NCBI RefSeq assembly: GCF_001571245.1
Contig: NZ_BCTK01000013.1
Span: forward strand, 248,001 to 312,000
Length of the DNA: 64,000 nucleotides
Direction: 5' to 3'
Source of the DNA: Achromobacter piechaudii NBRC 102461
GTDB taxonomy: Bacteria > Pseudomonadota > Gammaproteobacteria > Burkholderiales > Burkholderiaceae_B
Made by a program: the position numbers and the translations under genes. The notes under the pieces were generated by a model. The model saw only the letters and a program-made list of their open reading frames with translations, did not search any database and had not been told where the DNA came from. Shown here in pieces: positions 17,685-26,822 of this stretch. Every line of letters starts with the position of its first letter. Position 1 is the first letter of the stretch.

Positions 17685-18527
17685 TCACTCCCGATAGCTG
17701 ACCAGCCGTGCGGCGCGCGCCAGCACGGTGTCCAGCAGCATGCCGATCAGGCCGATGAAAAGAATCGCGCAGATGATGTTCGCAATCGACAGGTTGTTCC
17801 ATTCGTTCCAGACGAAGTAGCCGATGCCGGTGCCGCCGATCAGCATTTCAGCGGCCACGATCACCAGCCACGCAATGCCCACCGAAATCCGCATGCCGGT
17901 CATGATGGTCGGCGCGGCGGCGGGCAGGATCACCTGCAAAGCCGTGCGTAGCCGCGATACTTCCAGCGTGCGAGCCACGTTCAGCCAGTCCTGCCGCACC
18001 GCGCCCACGCCGAACGCGGTGTTGACCAGCATGGGCCACAGCGAGCAGATGAAGATGACGAAGATGGCGGACGTGTCGGCGTCCTTGATGGTGTAGAGCG
18101 CCAGCGGCATCCAGGCCAGCGGCGAGATCGGCTTGAGCACCTGGATGAAGGGGTCGAAGGCGCGATAGACGGTCTTGGACATGCCGATCAGGAACCCCAG
18201 CGGGATGGCGACCAGCGCGGCCAGGCTGAAACCCGTCAACACGCGCGCCACCGAGTACGCCAGTTGAACGCCGATGCCCTTGTCATTGGGGCCTCGGTCG
18301 TAGAACGGATCCTTGATGTGCTGCCACAGCTTTTCACCGACCTTGGGCGGGCCGGGAAACGGCGTCTTCGATCCGCTGGCCGCCGCATTGCCCACCAGCG
18401 CCGCGTAGGCCGGGTCCACCGTCACGCCGCCCGTGTCGGGGCGGGTGGCGGCGTGCCACAGCAGCAGGAACAGGAGGAACAGCGCGACGGACAGGAACGT
18501 CGCCCGCCAATATTGCACCGACCGCAT
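17685..18527 (-). CDS. NrtB-type ABC transporter permease
   Basis: A 280-residue inner-membrane protein with one N-terminal helix and about five further helices, with the BPD_transp_1 region around residues 95-270 (GFSLAALVAIPLGFLIGMS, MTGMRISVGIAWLVIVAAEM). This matches permeases of nitrate/cyanate/bicarbonate importers. Its start is adjacent to the stop of the binding-protein gene and its stop is 4 bp from the ATPase start, so the genes are translated together. Confidence 0.92.
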   Translation of the reverse strand: MRSVQYWRATFLSVALFLLFLLLWHAATRPDTGGVTVDPAYAALVGNAAASGSKTPFPGPPKVGEKLWQHIKDPFYDRGPNDKGIGVQLAYSVARVLTGFSLAALVAIPLGFLIGMSKTVYRAFDPFIQVLKPISPLAWMPLALYTIKDADTSAIFVIFICSLWPMLVNTAFGVGAVRQDWLNVARTLEVSRLRTALQVILPAAAPTIMTGMRISVGIAWLVIVAAEMLIGGTGIGYFVWNEWNNLSIANIICAILFIGLIGMLLDTVLARAARLVSYRE

Positions 18528-19888
18528 CAGCTTCTCCGGATCTTGAAGCTGGCCAGATAGGCTTCGGGCTGCGCGGGGTCGAACGGCTTGCCCATGACGC
18601 TGAACGTCTTGACGGTCTCGGCGGGCGGCGTCAGCCCGGCTTCACGCATCAGGCGCACGGCATCGGTCGCCAGGAACACGTCGGCCGCGACCTTCTGGTA
18701 GTCGATGTCGCCCTTGACCTGGCCCCAGCGCTTCATCTGCGTCAGGATCCATACGGCGAAGGACTGCCACGGCATGGGGTCGAAGTCGATGCGGTTGGGA
18801 TCGGTCAACACTTTGCCCAGGCCGTCGGCGTAGGTGCCGGTCAGCACCTGTTCGACCACGGTGACCGGCTGGTTCAGGTAGTTGGGCGCAGCGATGACGG
18901 ACGCGATCTCCTTGCGGTGCGCGGCGTCGCGGGCATAGGCGGTGGCTTCGATGATGGACTTGAGCAGCGCCTGATAGGTGTTGGGCATGGCCGTCACGAA
19001 TTCCTTGCTGGCGGAAAACGCGCAGCAGGGGTGGCCGTCCCACAAGGCCTTGGACAGCGTGTGGATGAAGCCCACGCCGTCGTACACGGCGCGCTGGTTG
19101 ACCGGGTCGGGCGCCAGGAAGCCGTCGATGTTGTCGGCGCGCAGGTTGGCCACCATTTCGGGAGGCGGCACCGAACGGATCTGCACGTCGGTGTCGGGGT
19201 CCAGCCCGTGTTCGGCCAGGTAGTAGCGCAACAGGTAGTTGTGCATCGAGTAGTCGAACGGGACGGCGAACTTGAAGCCCTTCCAGTCTTTGGGATCGCG
19301 CCGATCCTTGTGTTTCATGGACAGCGTGATGGCCTGGCCGTTGATGTTTTCCACGGCCGGCATCGTCCACGGCACGGCGCGGCTGGCGCCCACGCCCATC
19401 GAGATGGCCAGCGGCATCGGCGACAACATGTGGGCGGCGTCGAATTCGCCGGACATGGCCTTGTCGCGGATCAACGCCCAGCCGGCCGTCTTGACCACTT
19501 CCACGTCCAGCCCCTGCTTGGCGTAAAAGCCCATCGGGTGAGCCATGATGATCGGCGTGGCGCAGGTGATGGGGATGAAGCCGACTTTCAGTTTCTGCTT
19601 TTCCAGCGGCCCGGTCGATTGCGCGAAGGCTTCGCGCGCGGCGGCCAGCGGGAAGATCGACGCGATGGCGGCCATGGCGGTGCTGCCGCCCACGGCGCGC
19701 AGGAAGCGGCGGCGCAGGGCGTCTTGCGGAAAGATCGCGCGCATGACGGCCTGGTCGACGGCGTTGCTGGCCGCGTCGCCGCTGACGGCGGATTGGGCAG
19801 CGCGTTCGTGCTCGGCCTGCGAGGCATGGCGGCCGCAACCGCAGGCAAGTCGGCTGTTGGCGTCAAAGGGATTGGTGAACAGGGACAT
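18527..19888 (-). CDS. CmpA/NrtA-family periplasmic substrate-binding protein
   Basis: A 453-residue binding protein. A twin-arginine motif RRRFLR at residues 59-64 precedes a hydrophobic segment ending AFAQ, so it appears to be Tat-exported, with an unusually long pre-region containing Cys-rich CGCGRH. The mature part has NrtA/CmpA features (TCATPIIMAHPMGFYAKQGL; EFDAAHMLSPMPLAISMG). It is the first gene of the cyanase operon and probably binds cyanate, nitrate or a related anion. Confidence 0.92.
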   Translation of the reverse strand: MSLFTNPFDANSRLACGCGRHASQAEHERAAQSAVSGDAASNAVDQAVMRAIFPQDALRRRFLRAVGGSTAMAAIASIFPLAAAREAFAQSTGPLEKQKLKVGFIPITCATPIIMAHPMGFYAKQGLDVEVVKTAGWALIRDKAMSGEFDAAHMLSPMPLAISMGVGASRAVPWTMPAVENINGQAITLSMKHKDRRDPKDWKGFKFAVPFDYSMHNYLLRYYLAEHGLDPDTDVQIRSVPPPEMVANLRADNIDGFLAPDPVNQRAVYDGVGFIHTLSKALWDGHPCCAFSASKEFVTAMPNTYQALLKSIIEATAYARDAAHRKEIASVIAAPNYLNQPVTVVEQVLTGTYADGLGKVLTDPNRIDFDPMPWQSFAVWILTQMKRWGQVKGDIDYQKVAADVFLATDAVRLMREAGLTPPAETVKTFSVMGKPFDPAQPEAYLASFKIRRS

Positions 19889-20022
19889 GGTCGGCTCCGG
19901 CCAGTAGGGGTTGGAGCCATCATGGGGCCGTGCGCGCCGTGCCGGTATCCCGGCTTTGACGATATGCGTGTAGGGGGCTTACTACGCGGTGCGCGGGCGC
20001 GCCGCGCTGGTGCGATCAGGGG

Positions 20023-20661
20023 CTACAGCGCACCCAACTGGTGCGTGTTGGCGTAGGCGACCAGCTCGACCAGCGTGCGCACGCCCAGCTTTTCAAAGAT
20101 GCGGCTGCGATACGTGGAGATGGTGTTCACCGACAGGGCTAGCTGTTCACCGATGGCGGACACGGAGCGCCCGGCCACGAGCAGTTGCAAGACCTGGAAT
20201 TCACGGTTGGACAGTTGTTCGTGCGGCGGGCGGCTGCTGTCCTGGCGCACGGTGTGGGCCAGCAGTTCGGCCACGGCGGGCGTGACGTAGAGCTTGCCGG
20301 CCGCCGCGTTGACCAGCGCGCGCAGCAGCTCGTCCGGGTCGCAACCCTTGTTCAGGTAAGCGTGCGCGCCGGTGCGCAGGGCGCGCACGGCGAATTGCGT
20401 TTCGGGATAGACGGACAGCATGACGACGCCAAGCGCGGGGTAGTCGGCGCGCACGGTCTTCAAGACGTCCAGCCCGTCGCGTTCGCCCAGCGCCACGTCC
20501 AGCACCATGGCGTCGTAGTGGGTCGTGCGCAGCGCGCGCAGCGCCGAGGGGGCGTCCGCCGCGTCGTGCACCAGGGCGACGCGCGGGTCTTCTTCCAGAA
20601 TGCGGGCCAGCCCCCGGCGGATGATGAGGTGGTCGTCGACGATAAGCAGGTTCAGAGCCAT
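20023..20661 (-). CDS. NarL/FixJ-family response regulator
   Basis: A 212-residue regulator: receiver domain (residues 1-120) with acidic pocket Asp9/Asp10, phospho-acceptor Asp55 and a Lys near residue 105, then a LuxR-type HTH (~148-205; LSNREFQVLQLLVAGRSVS). It is 8 bp downstream of its sensor kinase gene. Its stop is 134 bp upstream of the cyanase operon start on the same strand, so the pair may regulate that operon; this is inference. Confidence 0.93.
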   Translation of the reverse strand: MALNLLIVDDHLIIRRGLARILEEDPRVALVHDAADAPSALRALRTTHYDAMVLDVALGERDGLDVLKTVRADYPALGVVMLSVYPETQFAVRALRTGAHAYLNKGCDPDELLRALVNAAAGKLYVTPAVAELLAHTVRQDSSRPPHEQLSNREFQVLQLLVAGRSVSAIGEQLALSVNTISTYRSRIFEKLGVRTLVELVAYANTHQLGAL

Positions 20662-20669
20662 GGGACGGG

Positions 20670-21806
20670 TCAGGTGGGATGGAGCCGCAGGCGGGCGCGC
20701 ATGCCGGCGCCGGGCGCGCTGTCCAGCGCCAGGTCACCGCCGATGCCGCGCGCGCGTTCGCGCATGCCGAGGATGCCGAAGGTGTGGCGCGCTTCGGGCA
20801 GCTGCATGCCGATGCCGTCGTCTTCCACGGTCAGCAGCAGCCCGTCGTCGCTCCAGACGGCGCTGACGTTGACGCTGCGCGCGCAGGCGTGGCGCTGCAC
20901 GTTGGTCAGCAGTTCCTGCACGATGCGGTAGACGGCGATCTCCGCGTTACGGTCCAGGCGGCGGCGTTCGGTGTCGGGCGGGCACAGGTAGCGGCATTGC
21001 AGGCCGGTGCGGGTTTGCAGGTCTTGCAGCAGGGATTCCAGCGCGGCCCACAGGCCCAGGTGGTCCAGCACCACGGGGCGCAGGTCGCTCAGGATGCGGC
21101 GCGTCGCGCCCATGGCGGTCTGCGTCACTTCCAGCATGCGGTCCACGTGCGATTGCAGGGCTGGGGTGGCGCCCAGCTGGCGGCGCAACCAGTTCAGGTC
21201 CAGTTGCAGCGCGGTGAACGAGGCGCCCAGGTCGTCGTGGATATTGCGCGCGATGTGGGCGCGTTCTTCTTCGCGCAAGGTGGACAGGTGCGAGGACAGC
21301 CGGCGCAGCGACTCGTGCGCGTTGCTCAGTTCGGCCGTGCGTTCGCCGACGCGGCGTTCGAGCAAGGCCTGCGTGCCGTGCAGTTCACGTTCGATGCGCT
21401 TGCGCTCGGTGATGTCGGAAAACGTGACGACGGCGCCAACTACCTCGCCCTCGTTGCGGATGGGGTAGGACGCGTATTGCGCGTCGAAGCAGGAACCGTC
21501 GCGGCGCCACAGCACTTCGTCATCGACGCGCACGCCCCGGCCTTCTCGGAAAGCCTGGAAGATGCGGCAGTCGTGCACGGGCATCAGCGCGCGGTCGGCG
21601 TGGGAGTGATGAATCAGGTAATGCATGTTGCGGCCCACGACTTCATCAGGCGTGTAGCCCAGCAACGTCGCGCCCGCGCCGTTGATGAAGATGCAGCGGC
21701 CGCGCAGGTCGATGCCGTAGATGCCTTCGCCGGCCGATTCCAGCAGCATTTCAAGCTGGCGTCGCCACGCGGCGTGATGCGACAGATGTTTGAGGTCGGC
21801 AAACAT
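20670..21806 (-). CDS. PAS-domain sensor histidine kinase (NarX/DegS-like HisKA_3)
   Basis: The start MFADLKHL (378 residues) is preferred over an in-frame start 117 bp further upstream, because homology to a PAS domain begins soon after. There is no membrane segment. A PAS domain (~14-130, AGEGIYGIDLRGRC) is followed by a linker coiled coil, HisKA_3 with phospho-acceptor His in IARNIHDDLGA, and HATPase_c with N-box ELLTNVQRHA and G-box EDDGIGM. As a soluble PAS kinase it probably senses a cytoplasmic redox or ligand signal. Confidence 0.92.
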   Translation of the reverse strand: MFADLKHLSHHAAWRRQLEMLLESAGEGIYGIDLRGRCIFINGAGATLLGYTPDEVVGRNMHYLIHHSHADRALMPVHDCRIFQAFREGRGVRVDDEVLWRRDGSCFDAQYASYPIRNEGEVVGAVVTFSDITERKRIERELHGTQALLERRVGERTAELSNAHESLRRLSSHLSTLREEERAHIARNIHDDLGASFTALQLDLNWLRRQLGATPALQSHVDRMLEVTQTAMGATRRILSDLRPVVLDHLGLWAALESLLQDLQTRTGLQCRYLCPPDTERRRLDRNAEIAVYRIVQELLTNVQRHACARSVNVSAVWSDDGLLLTVEDDGIGMQLPEARHTFGILGMRERARGIGGDLALDSAPGAGMRARLRLHPT

Positions 21807-21944
21807 GGCGCGGCCCGGATTCCCTTGTTGTGTTTTTTTAAGGGAGTTTACGGGATCGGATGTTTGCTGCGGGTCGAACTCAGGGTGGGGATATCCCTTG
21901 CGCGATCCACCCGGATCGCGCAAGCGGGGCGTTGCCTTACGCGA

Positions 21945-23237
21945 TCAGGGCACCAACGACAGGCCCACGCGGAACTGCGATTCGTTGCGCTGGTTGTAGC
22001 CCAGCAGCGTTTCGCCGTAGCCGTTGAAATATTGCAGATGCAGATAGCCGTTCATGTTCAGCCACGTGCGTTGCAAGGGCCAGGCGAAGTCCAGCTGCGT
22101 GGTGCGGCGCTTCTGGTCGCCCTGGCGATACATGGCCGAGACCACCGCGCCATTGTCCTGCGCCCAGCGCAATTGCCAGTCGACGCGGCCGGCGTAGTCG
22201 GCGTAGTCGCGGTTTTCGTCGGCCACGCTGAAGTAGGCCTTGACCTTGGGGGCGAAGGTCAGCGTGCTGCCGCTGTCGAAGCGGTAGTGGAAGCGCGGCT
22301 CGATGTAGCCGTCGTTGACCGAGCGCGAATCGGCCCCGTCCTTGCCATTCGAGTTGTGTTCCACGCCGGTGTTCATGCCGAAGCGCCAGTTCTGGTTGGC
22401 GGACTGCCAGATGTTGTCCGACAGCCAGAACGCGCTGGGGTTGAACGTCGTGTCGATGAACGGCATCGAATCGCTTTGCAGGTCCCACAGCGAGGTCTGC
22501 GTGTAGGCCAGGTAGAAGTTCTCGCCCCAGGTTGCCGGGCGGTCGCCCGAGGGGCTGAAGAGGCGGTACTTGGCGCTGATCTGAAAGCGAGCGGTCGTCT
22601 GGCCGCGCGTGCCGATGTCGAAGTACACCGGCTTGTATTCCGAAATCGAACTGCGGAAGCGGTCGAACGCCGTGACGGGCTGCGCCGAGGGAATGGCGGC
22701 GGCGGTGGGCGCGGGGCCTCCGTCGGGCGAGGCCCCCACGGCGGTGACGGCGGCCACGGGCACCGGTTGGCCGCTGCGGGCGTCCACCACCGGGCCTTGG
22801 GCCGGCGTGCTGGCCAGGGTGCCGGTCTCGCGCCCGGTGGCGTCCAGCGCCATCATCGACGGCTGGCCTTCAATGGAAACCGCTTGCAGGCCGCGCGCGG
22901 TGCTGGGCACCACGGCGGTCCACGCCATGCGCGCAAAGTTGTTGACCGGCACGCTGTAGCTGGCGCGGTCGCCGGCCAGCTTGGCCAGGCTGCGCACGAT
23001 CTGGCCGTCCTGGCTGCGCCATTGCAGCACCAGTTCGGGTGGCGCTTCCCAGTTGGCGCGCGCGCTGCCTTCGTTGAAGTACACGGCTTCGATGGTGACG
23101 GTCTCGCCCGGCGCGGCCGAGGGCCGGTCCAGGCGATACGACACGCCCGCAGCGGCGGAGCCGGCAGCGCAAAGGGCGACGGCGGCAGCCAGGACGTGCA
23201 GAGAGAAACGAGGGTGTGCAAGACGGCGTGAGGGCAT
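21945..23237 (-). CDS. pldA: Outer-membrane phospholipase A1
   Basis: The ATG of MPSRRLAHPRF is chosen (430 residues); an ORF extension upstream lacks a signal peptide at its start. The signal peptide ends near AAG. Residues ~30-190 form an extra beta/Ala-Pro-rich N-terminal region not found in E. coli PldA. The C-terminal ~230 residues are the 12-strand barrel with the catalytic block EHNSNGKDG, in which His294 and Ser296 correspond to E. coli His142/Ser144, followed by SRSVND. Hydrolyses phospholipids in the outer leaflet. Monocistronic. Confidence 0.93.
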   Translation of the reverse strand: MPSRRLAHPRFSLHVLAAAVALCAAGSAAAGVSYRLDRPSAAPGETVTIEAVYFNEGSARANWEAPPELVLQWRSQDGQIVRSLAKLAGDRASYSVPVNNFARMAWTAVVPSTARGLQAVSIEGQPSMMALDATGRETGTLASTPAQGPVVDARSGQPVPVAAVTAVGASPDGGPAPTAAAIPSAQPVTAFDRFRSSISEYKPVYFDIGTRGQTTARFQISAKYRLFSPSGDRPATWGENFYLAYTQTSLWDLQSDSMPFIDTTFNPSAFWLSDNIWQSANQNWRFGMNTGVEHNSNGKDGADSRSVNDGYIEPRFHYRFDSGSTLTFAPKVKAYFSVADENRDYADYAGRVDWQLRWAQDNGAVVSAMYRQGDQKRRTTQLDFAWPLQRTWLNMNGYLHLQYFNGYGETLLGYNQRNESQFRVGLSLVP

Positions 23238-23380
23238 GGTGCGGTGTGTTGTTCTTGTGACGAGGCAATGTAGCATCGCCCGCCGCAACTATTTGTAAGG
23301 CAGGCTTATCGGATGTAGGAGGTGTAATAAACAGGCGTTACGCGGCGATTCAGCGCGATGCCTCGCAGGCCGCATGCAAC

Positions 23381-23416
23381 AAGGCCCCGCGCGTTGCGGA
23401 CAACGCGCGGGGCCTT
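23381..23416 (-). terminator. Hairpin terminator downstream of amaB-like gene
   Basis: A perfect 16-bp inverted repeat (AAGGCCCCGCGCGTTG at 23381-23396 and its complement at 23401-23416) with a 4-base loop. It lies 25 bp past the end of the minus-strand aldehyde dehydrogenase gene. The T content after the stem is modest on either strand. Confidence 0.75.
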
Positions 23417-23440
23417 GCTTGTCAGGCTTGACGGTCGGGC

Positions 23441-24943
23441 TTATTGGCCGAACTTGATGCCTTGAGCCAAGGGCAGGTTGCGCGAGTAGTTGATGGTGTT
23501 CGTCGCGCGGCGCATGTAATTGCGCCAGGCGTCCGAACCCGATTCGCGGCCGCCGCCCGTTTCTTTTTCGCCACCAAAGGCGCCGCCGATCTCAGCGCCG
23601 GACGTGCCGATGTTGACGTTGGCGATGCCGCAATCCGAACCCGAGGCAGACAGGAAGGTCTCGGCTTCGCGCAGGTCGTTGGTGAAGATGGCCGACGACA
23701 GGCCTTGCGGCACGCCGTTCTGCAACGCCAGCGCGTCGGAGAATTCCTTGTAGCGCATCACGTACAGGATGGGCGCGAAGGTTTCGTGGCAGACCACGTC
23801 GGTCTGGCCGGGCATCTCGGCGATGGCCGGACGCATGTACCAGGCGTTAGGGTATTCATCGGCCAGCACGCGTTCGCCGCCCGTGACCTTGCCGCCCTGT
23901 TCGCGCGCGGCCTTCAGCGCGTCCTGCATGGCGTCGAACGAACCGCGATCGATCAGCGGACCGACCAGCTTGCCGCTGTCCAGCGGGTTGCCGATGGGCG
24001 CGCTGGCATAAGCCTTGTGCAGGCGCTCGACCAGCGCATCGGCCACGCTTTCATGCACGATCAGGCGGCGAGTGGTGGTGCAACGCTGACCGGCCGTGCC
24101 GATGGCGCCGAACACGATGCCGCGCGCGGCCATGTCCAGATCGGCGGTGGGGCCGACGATGATGGCGTTGTTGCCGCCCAGTTCCAGCAGCACGCGGCCG
24201 AAGCGTTGCGCCACGCGCGGGCCCACCTGGCGGCCCATGCGGGTCGAACCGGTGGCCGACACCAGCGCCACGGTGTGCGAATCGACCAGCGCTTCGCCGA
24301 CTTCACGGCCGCCGATCAGCACTTCGGACAGGCCCGCGGGCGCATCGCCGAAACGCTGCATCGCCTGCGCGAAGAGGGCCTGGCAGGCCAGCGCGGTCAA
24401 GGGCGTTTTTTCAGACGGCTTCCACACCACGGCGTTGCCGCAGACGATGGCCAGCGCGGCGTTCCAGGACCACACGGCCACCGGGAAGTTGAACGCGCTG
24501 ATGATGCCGATGACGCCCAGCGGATGCCAGGTTTCCATCATGCGGTGGCCGGGGCGTTCGGACGCGATGGTCAGGCCGTACAACTGGCGCGACAGGCCCA
24601 CGGCGAAGTCGCAGATGTCGATCATTTCCTGCACTTCGCCTTCGCCTTCGGCGATGATCTTGCCCGCTTCCAGGCTGACCAGCCGGCCTAGCGCGGTCTT
24701 GTTTTCGCGCAGCGTTTCGCCCAACAGGCGGATCAGTTCGCCCCGGCGCGGTGCCGGCACGTCGCGCCAGGCCAGGCTGGCCTGGCGCGCGCGCGTGATG
24801 GCGGAATGGGCCTGGGCCACCGTGTGTTCATGGACCTGCGCCAGTTCAGCGCCGTCAATCGGGCTGCGCGCGGTCAGCGTGCCGCCGGTAAGGGCGTCGG
24901 CGTTCAGGCCGAGCGCTCGCAGGATGTCTTGGGGGGTGTCCAT
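23441..24943 (-). CDS. amaB: ALDH7-family dehydrogenase, probable piperideine-6-carboxylate / aminoadipate semialdehyde dehydrogenase
   Basis: The ATG preceded by AAGGAAC gives 500 residues. Catalytic Cys is in GTAGQRCTTTRRL and the general base Glu in LLELGGNNA. The C-terminal NYMRRATNTINYSRNLPLAQ stretch is characteristic of the antiquitin/ALDH7 group, which oxidises alpha-aminoadipate semialdehyde (in equilibrium with piperideine-6-carboxylate) to alpha-aminoadipate. It is divergent from a polar amino-acid ABC transporter and an AmaA-like oxidase, the partners expected in pipecolate/lysine breakdown. Confidence 0.88.
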   Translation of the reverse strand: MDTPQDILRALGLNADALTGGTLTARSPIDGAELAQVHEHTVAQAHSAITRARQASLAWRDVPAPRRGELIRLLGETLRENKTALGRLVSLEAGKIIAEGEGEVQEMIDICDFAVGLSRQLYGLTIASERPGHRMMETWHPLGVIGIISAFNFPVAVWSWNAALAIVCGNAVVWKPSEKTPLTALACQALFAQAMQRFGDAPAGLSEVLIGGREVGEALVDSHTVALVSATGSTRMGRQVGPRVAQRFGRVLLELGGNNAIIVGPTADLDMAARGIVFGAIGTAGQRCTTTRRLIVHESVADALVERLHKAYASAPIGNPLDSGKLVGPLIDRGSFDAMQDALKAAREQGGKVTGGERVLADEYPNAWYMRPAIAEMPGQTDVVCHETFAPILYVMRYKEFSDALALQNGVPQGLSSAIFTNDLREAETFLSASGSDCGIANVNIGTSGAEIGGAFGGEKETGGGRESGSDAWRNYMRRATNTINYSRNLPLAQGIKFGQ

Positions 24944-25136
24944 GCCGGTTCCTTGGATTGCCAGCGAAGTCATTGCTTCGCTTAAGGGTTATGCCTAAGT
25001 GGCGATTCGGGAAAAAAATTTACTATACGAAACTCCAGCGTGAATTGCGAAACTTTTTTTCTAAACCGTCTTTAGCGTCGTTTGCCCCCCTGGGCGGCGG
25101 AGCGGGGCGGTCGGAAACCCTCTTCGAGGTGCATCA
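24944..25136. promoter_or_regulatory. Divergent promoter/operator region of the amaB / ABC-transporter unit
   Basis: This AT-rich spacer separates two diverging transcripts. On the minus strand TATAGT (25022-25027) with TTCGCA (25046-25051) at 18-bp spacing is a possible promoter for amaB. The A-rich block at 25009-25021 and the T-rich block at 25049-25061 form an imperfect inverted repeat across it, a plausible site for the XRE-cupin regulator encoded at 29530. Function is inferred. Confidence 0.4.
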
Positions 25137-25886
25137 GTGGCAGACGCTTTACTCGATGTCCAGGCAGTCACCAAGACCTTCCAGCGCGACGGGCAAGCCC
25201 CGCATCTGGCCCTGGACAACGTGGATTGCCAGCTGAACCGGGGGGAAGTGATGGTCGTCGTCGGCCCATCCGGTTCCGGCAAGAGCACCTTGCTGCGCAC
25301 GCTGAATGGCCTGGAAAGCATCGATAGCGGCACGATCCGCGTGGACGGCGTGTCGCTGACCGATCCGGCCACCGATGTGAACCGCTGGCGCACCGAAGTG
25401 GGCATGGTGTTCCAGCACTTCAACCTGTTCCAACACCGTACTGCGCTGGATAACGTTGCGCTACCCCAGCGCGTGGTGCGTGGGCGCAGCCGCGCCGATG
25501 CCGAGCGCTACGCTCGCGAGCTGCTGGGCCGGGTCGGCATGGCCGACTACGGCGAGCGCTATCCCAGCCAGTTGTCCGGCGGCCAGCAGCAACGCGTGGC
25601 GATCGCCCGGGCGCTGGCCATGGACCCCAAACTGATGCTGTTCGACGAAGCCACCTCGGCGCTCGATCCCGAAACCGTGGGCGGCATCCTGGAACTGATG
25701 CGCCAACTGGCGCGCGATGGCATGACGATGGCGGTCGTGACCCACGAAATGGGTTTCGCCCGCGACGTCGGCGATCGCGCGCTGTTCATGGACGCGGGCC
25801 GCATCGTGGAGCGCGGTACCCCCGACGAGGTTTTCTGCCACCCCAAGGAGCCGCGCACGCGCGCCTTCCTGGACAAGATCCTGTAG
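25137..25886 (+). CDS. Polar amino-acid ABC transporter ATPase
   Basis: A 249-residue ATPase starting at GTG ([11 protein letters not shown]). Walker [10 protein letters not shown], signature [16 protein letters not shown], Walker [13 protein letters not shown] and H-loop VTHEMGFA place it in the GlnQ/HisP polar amino-acid group. It is the first gene of a five-gene transport/oxidase operon divergent from amaB. The gene context suggests pipecolate or lysine as the solute. Confidence 0.92.
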   Translation: MADALLDVQAVTKTFQRDGQAPHLALDNVDCQLNRGEVMVVVGPSGSGKSTLLRTLNGLESIDSGTIRVDGVSLTDPATDVNRWRTEVGMVFQHFNLFQHRTALDNVALPQRVVRGRSRADAERYARELLGRVGMADYGERYPSQLSGGQQQRVAIARALAMDPKLMLFDEATSALDPETVGGILELMRQLARDGMTMAVVTHEMGFARDVGDRALFMDAGRIVERGTPDEVFCHPKEPRTRAFLDKIL

Positions 25887-25993
25887 TCCAAGCACAGGCC
25901 GGTCCGGCAACTCCGGGCGCTGCCGGCCATGCGGCATCACCACCAGCTTTGCCCGGAATGACACGGTTTCATCCACCTCTAGGGGACATTCAA

Positions 25994-26785
25994 ATGTTGA
26001 AAATCAAACAATGGCTGGGCGTGGCCAGCGTCGCGTTCGCGGCGGCCACCGTGGCGCTGCCGGCGCAGGCCGACGAGTTGGGCGACATCATCAAGCGCGG
26101 CGAATTGCGCGTGGCGGTGCAGACATCGGGACCGCTGATGAGCTTCATGGACAAGTCGGGCAATCGCACCGGCCTGGCCGTGGAAGTGGCCAAGCGCATG
26201 GCCGACGACCTGGGCGTCAAGCTCGTGTTGCAGGACTACGAGTGGAAGGGCCTGCTGCCCGCGCTCTTGTCGGGCAAGGCCGACATGGTGGCCGCCGACA
26301 TGACGCCCACCCCGCAACGCGCCGCGCAGGTGCTGTTCTCGGCGCCGATGTTCTACGCCGAAACCGTCGCCGTCGTGCCCAAGGATTCGCCCTACAAGTC
26401 GTATGAGGAATTGGACAAGGCGGGCGTGAACGTCGGCGTGCTGGGCGCCAGCACCTACGCCGAAGTGGGCAAGAAAATGCTGCCCAAGGCCACGATGAAA
26501 GAGTTTTCGGGTGGCAGCGCGCCGGTCGGCCAGGCCCTGTCCAGCGGCCGTCTGGACGCCGGCATCATGTCCATGTCCACCGCCAACCAGTTCCTGGTGG
26601 ACTTCGGCAACCTGCGCGTGCTGGACGGCGTGATGGTGCGCGAGCCGCTGGCCTTCGCCGTCGGCCCCAACGCCTTCCGCCTGAAGTTCTGGCTGGACAA
26701 CTGGCAGACGCTCAAGACCGCCGACAACACGCTGCCCGAACAGGTGAAGTACTGGTACTCCACCGACTGGAAGAAAGACCACTGA
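25994..26785 (+). CDS. Amino-acid ABC transporter periplasmic binding protein
   Basis: The ATG preceded by AGGGGAC gives 263 residues. The signal peptide (1-26) ends AQA. The mature protein is an SBP_bac_3 type II binding protein (LGDIIKRGELRVAV, then KADMVAADMTPTPQRA). A 107-bp gap with a GC hairpin (GGCCGG 25898-25903 with CCGGCC 25923-25928) separates it from the ATPase gene. That gap could tune expression, as is common before binding-protein genes. Confidence 0.92.
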   Translation: MLKIKQWLGVASVAFAAATVALPAQADELGDIIKRGELRVAVQTSGPLMSFMDKSGNRTGLAVEVAKRMADDLGVKLVLQDYEWKGLLPALLSGKADMVAADMTPTPQRAAQVLFSAPMFYAETVAVVPKDSPYKSYEELDKAGVNVGVLGASTYAEVGKKMLPKATMKEFSGGSAPVGQALSSGRLDAGIMSMSTANQFLVDFGNLRVLDGVMVREPLAFAVGPNAFRLKFWLDNWQTLKTADNTLPEQVKYWYSTDWKKDH

Positions 26786-26822
26786 TCGATAGCGCGGCAC
26801 AACAGGGGAGACCGGAGCGCCC

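Noticed and set aside
20679-23231. 850-codon plus-strand frame
   Set aside because: It is antisense to the sensor kinase and pldA, and its composition is that of a reverse-frame shadow.
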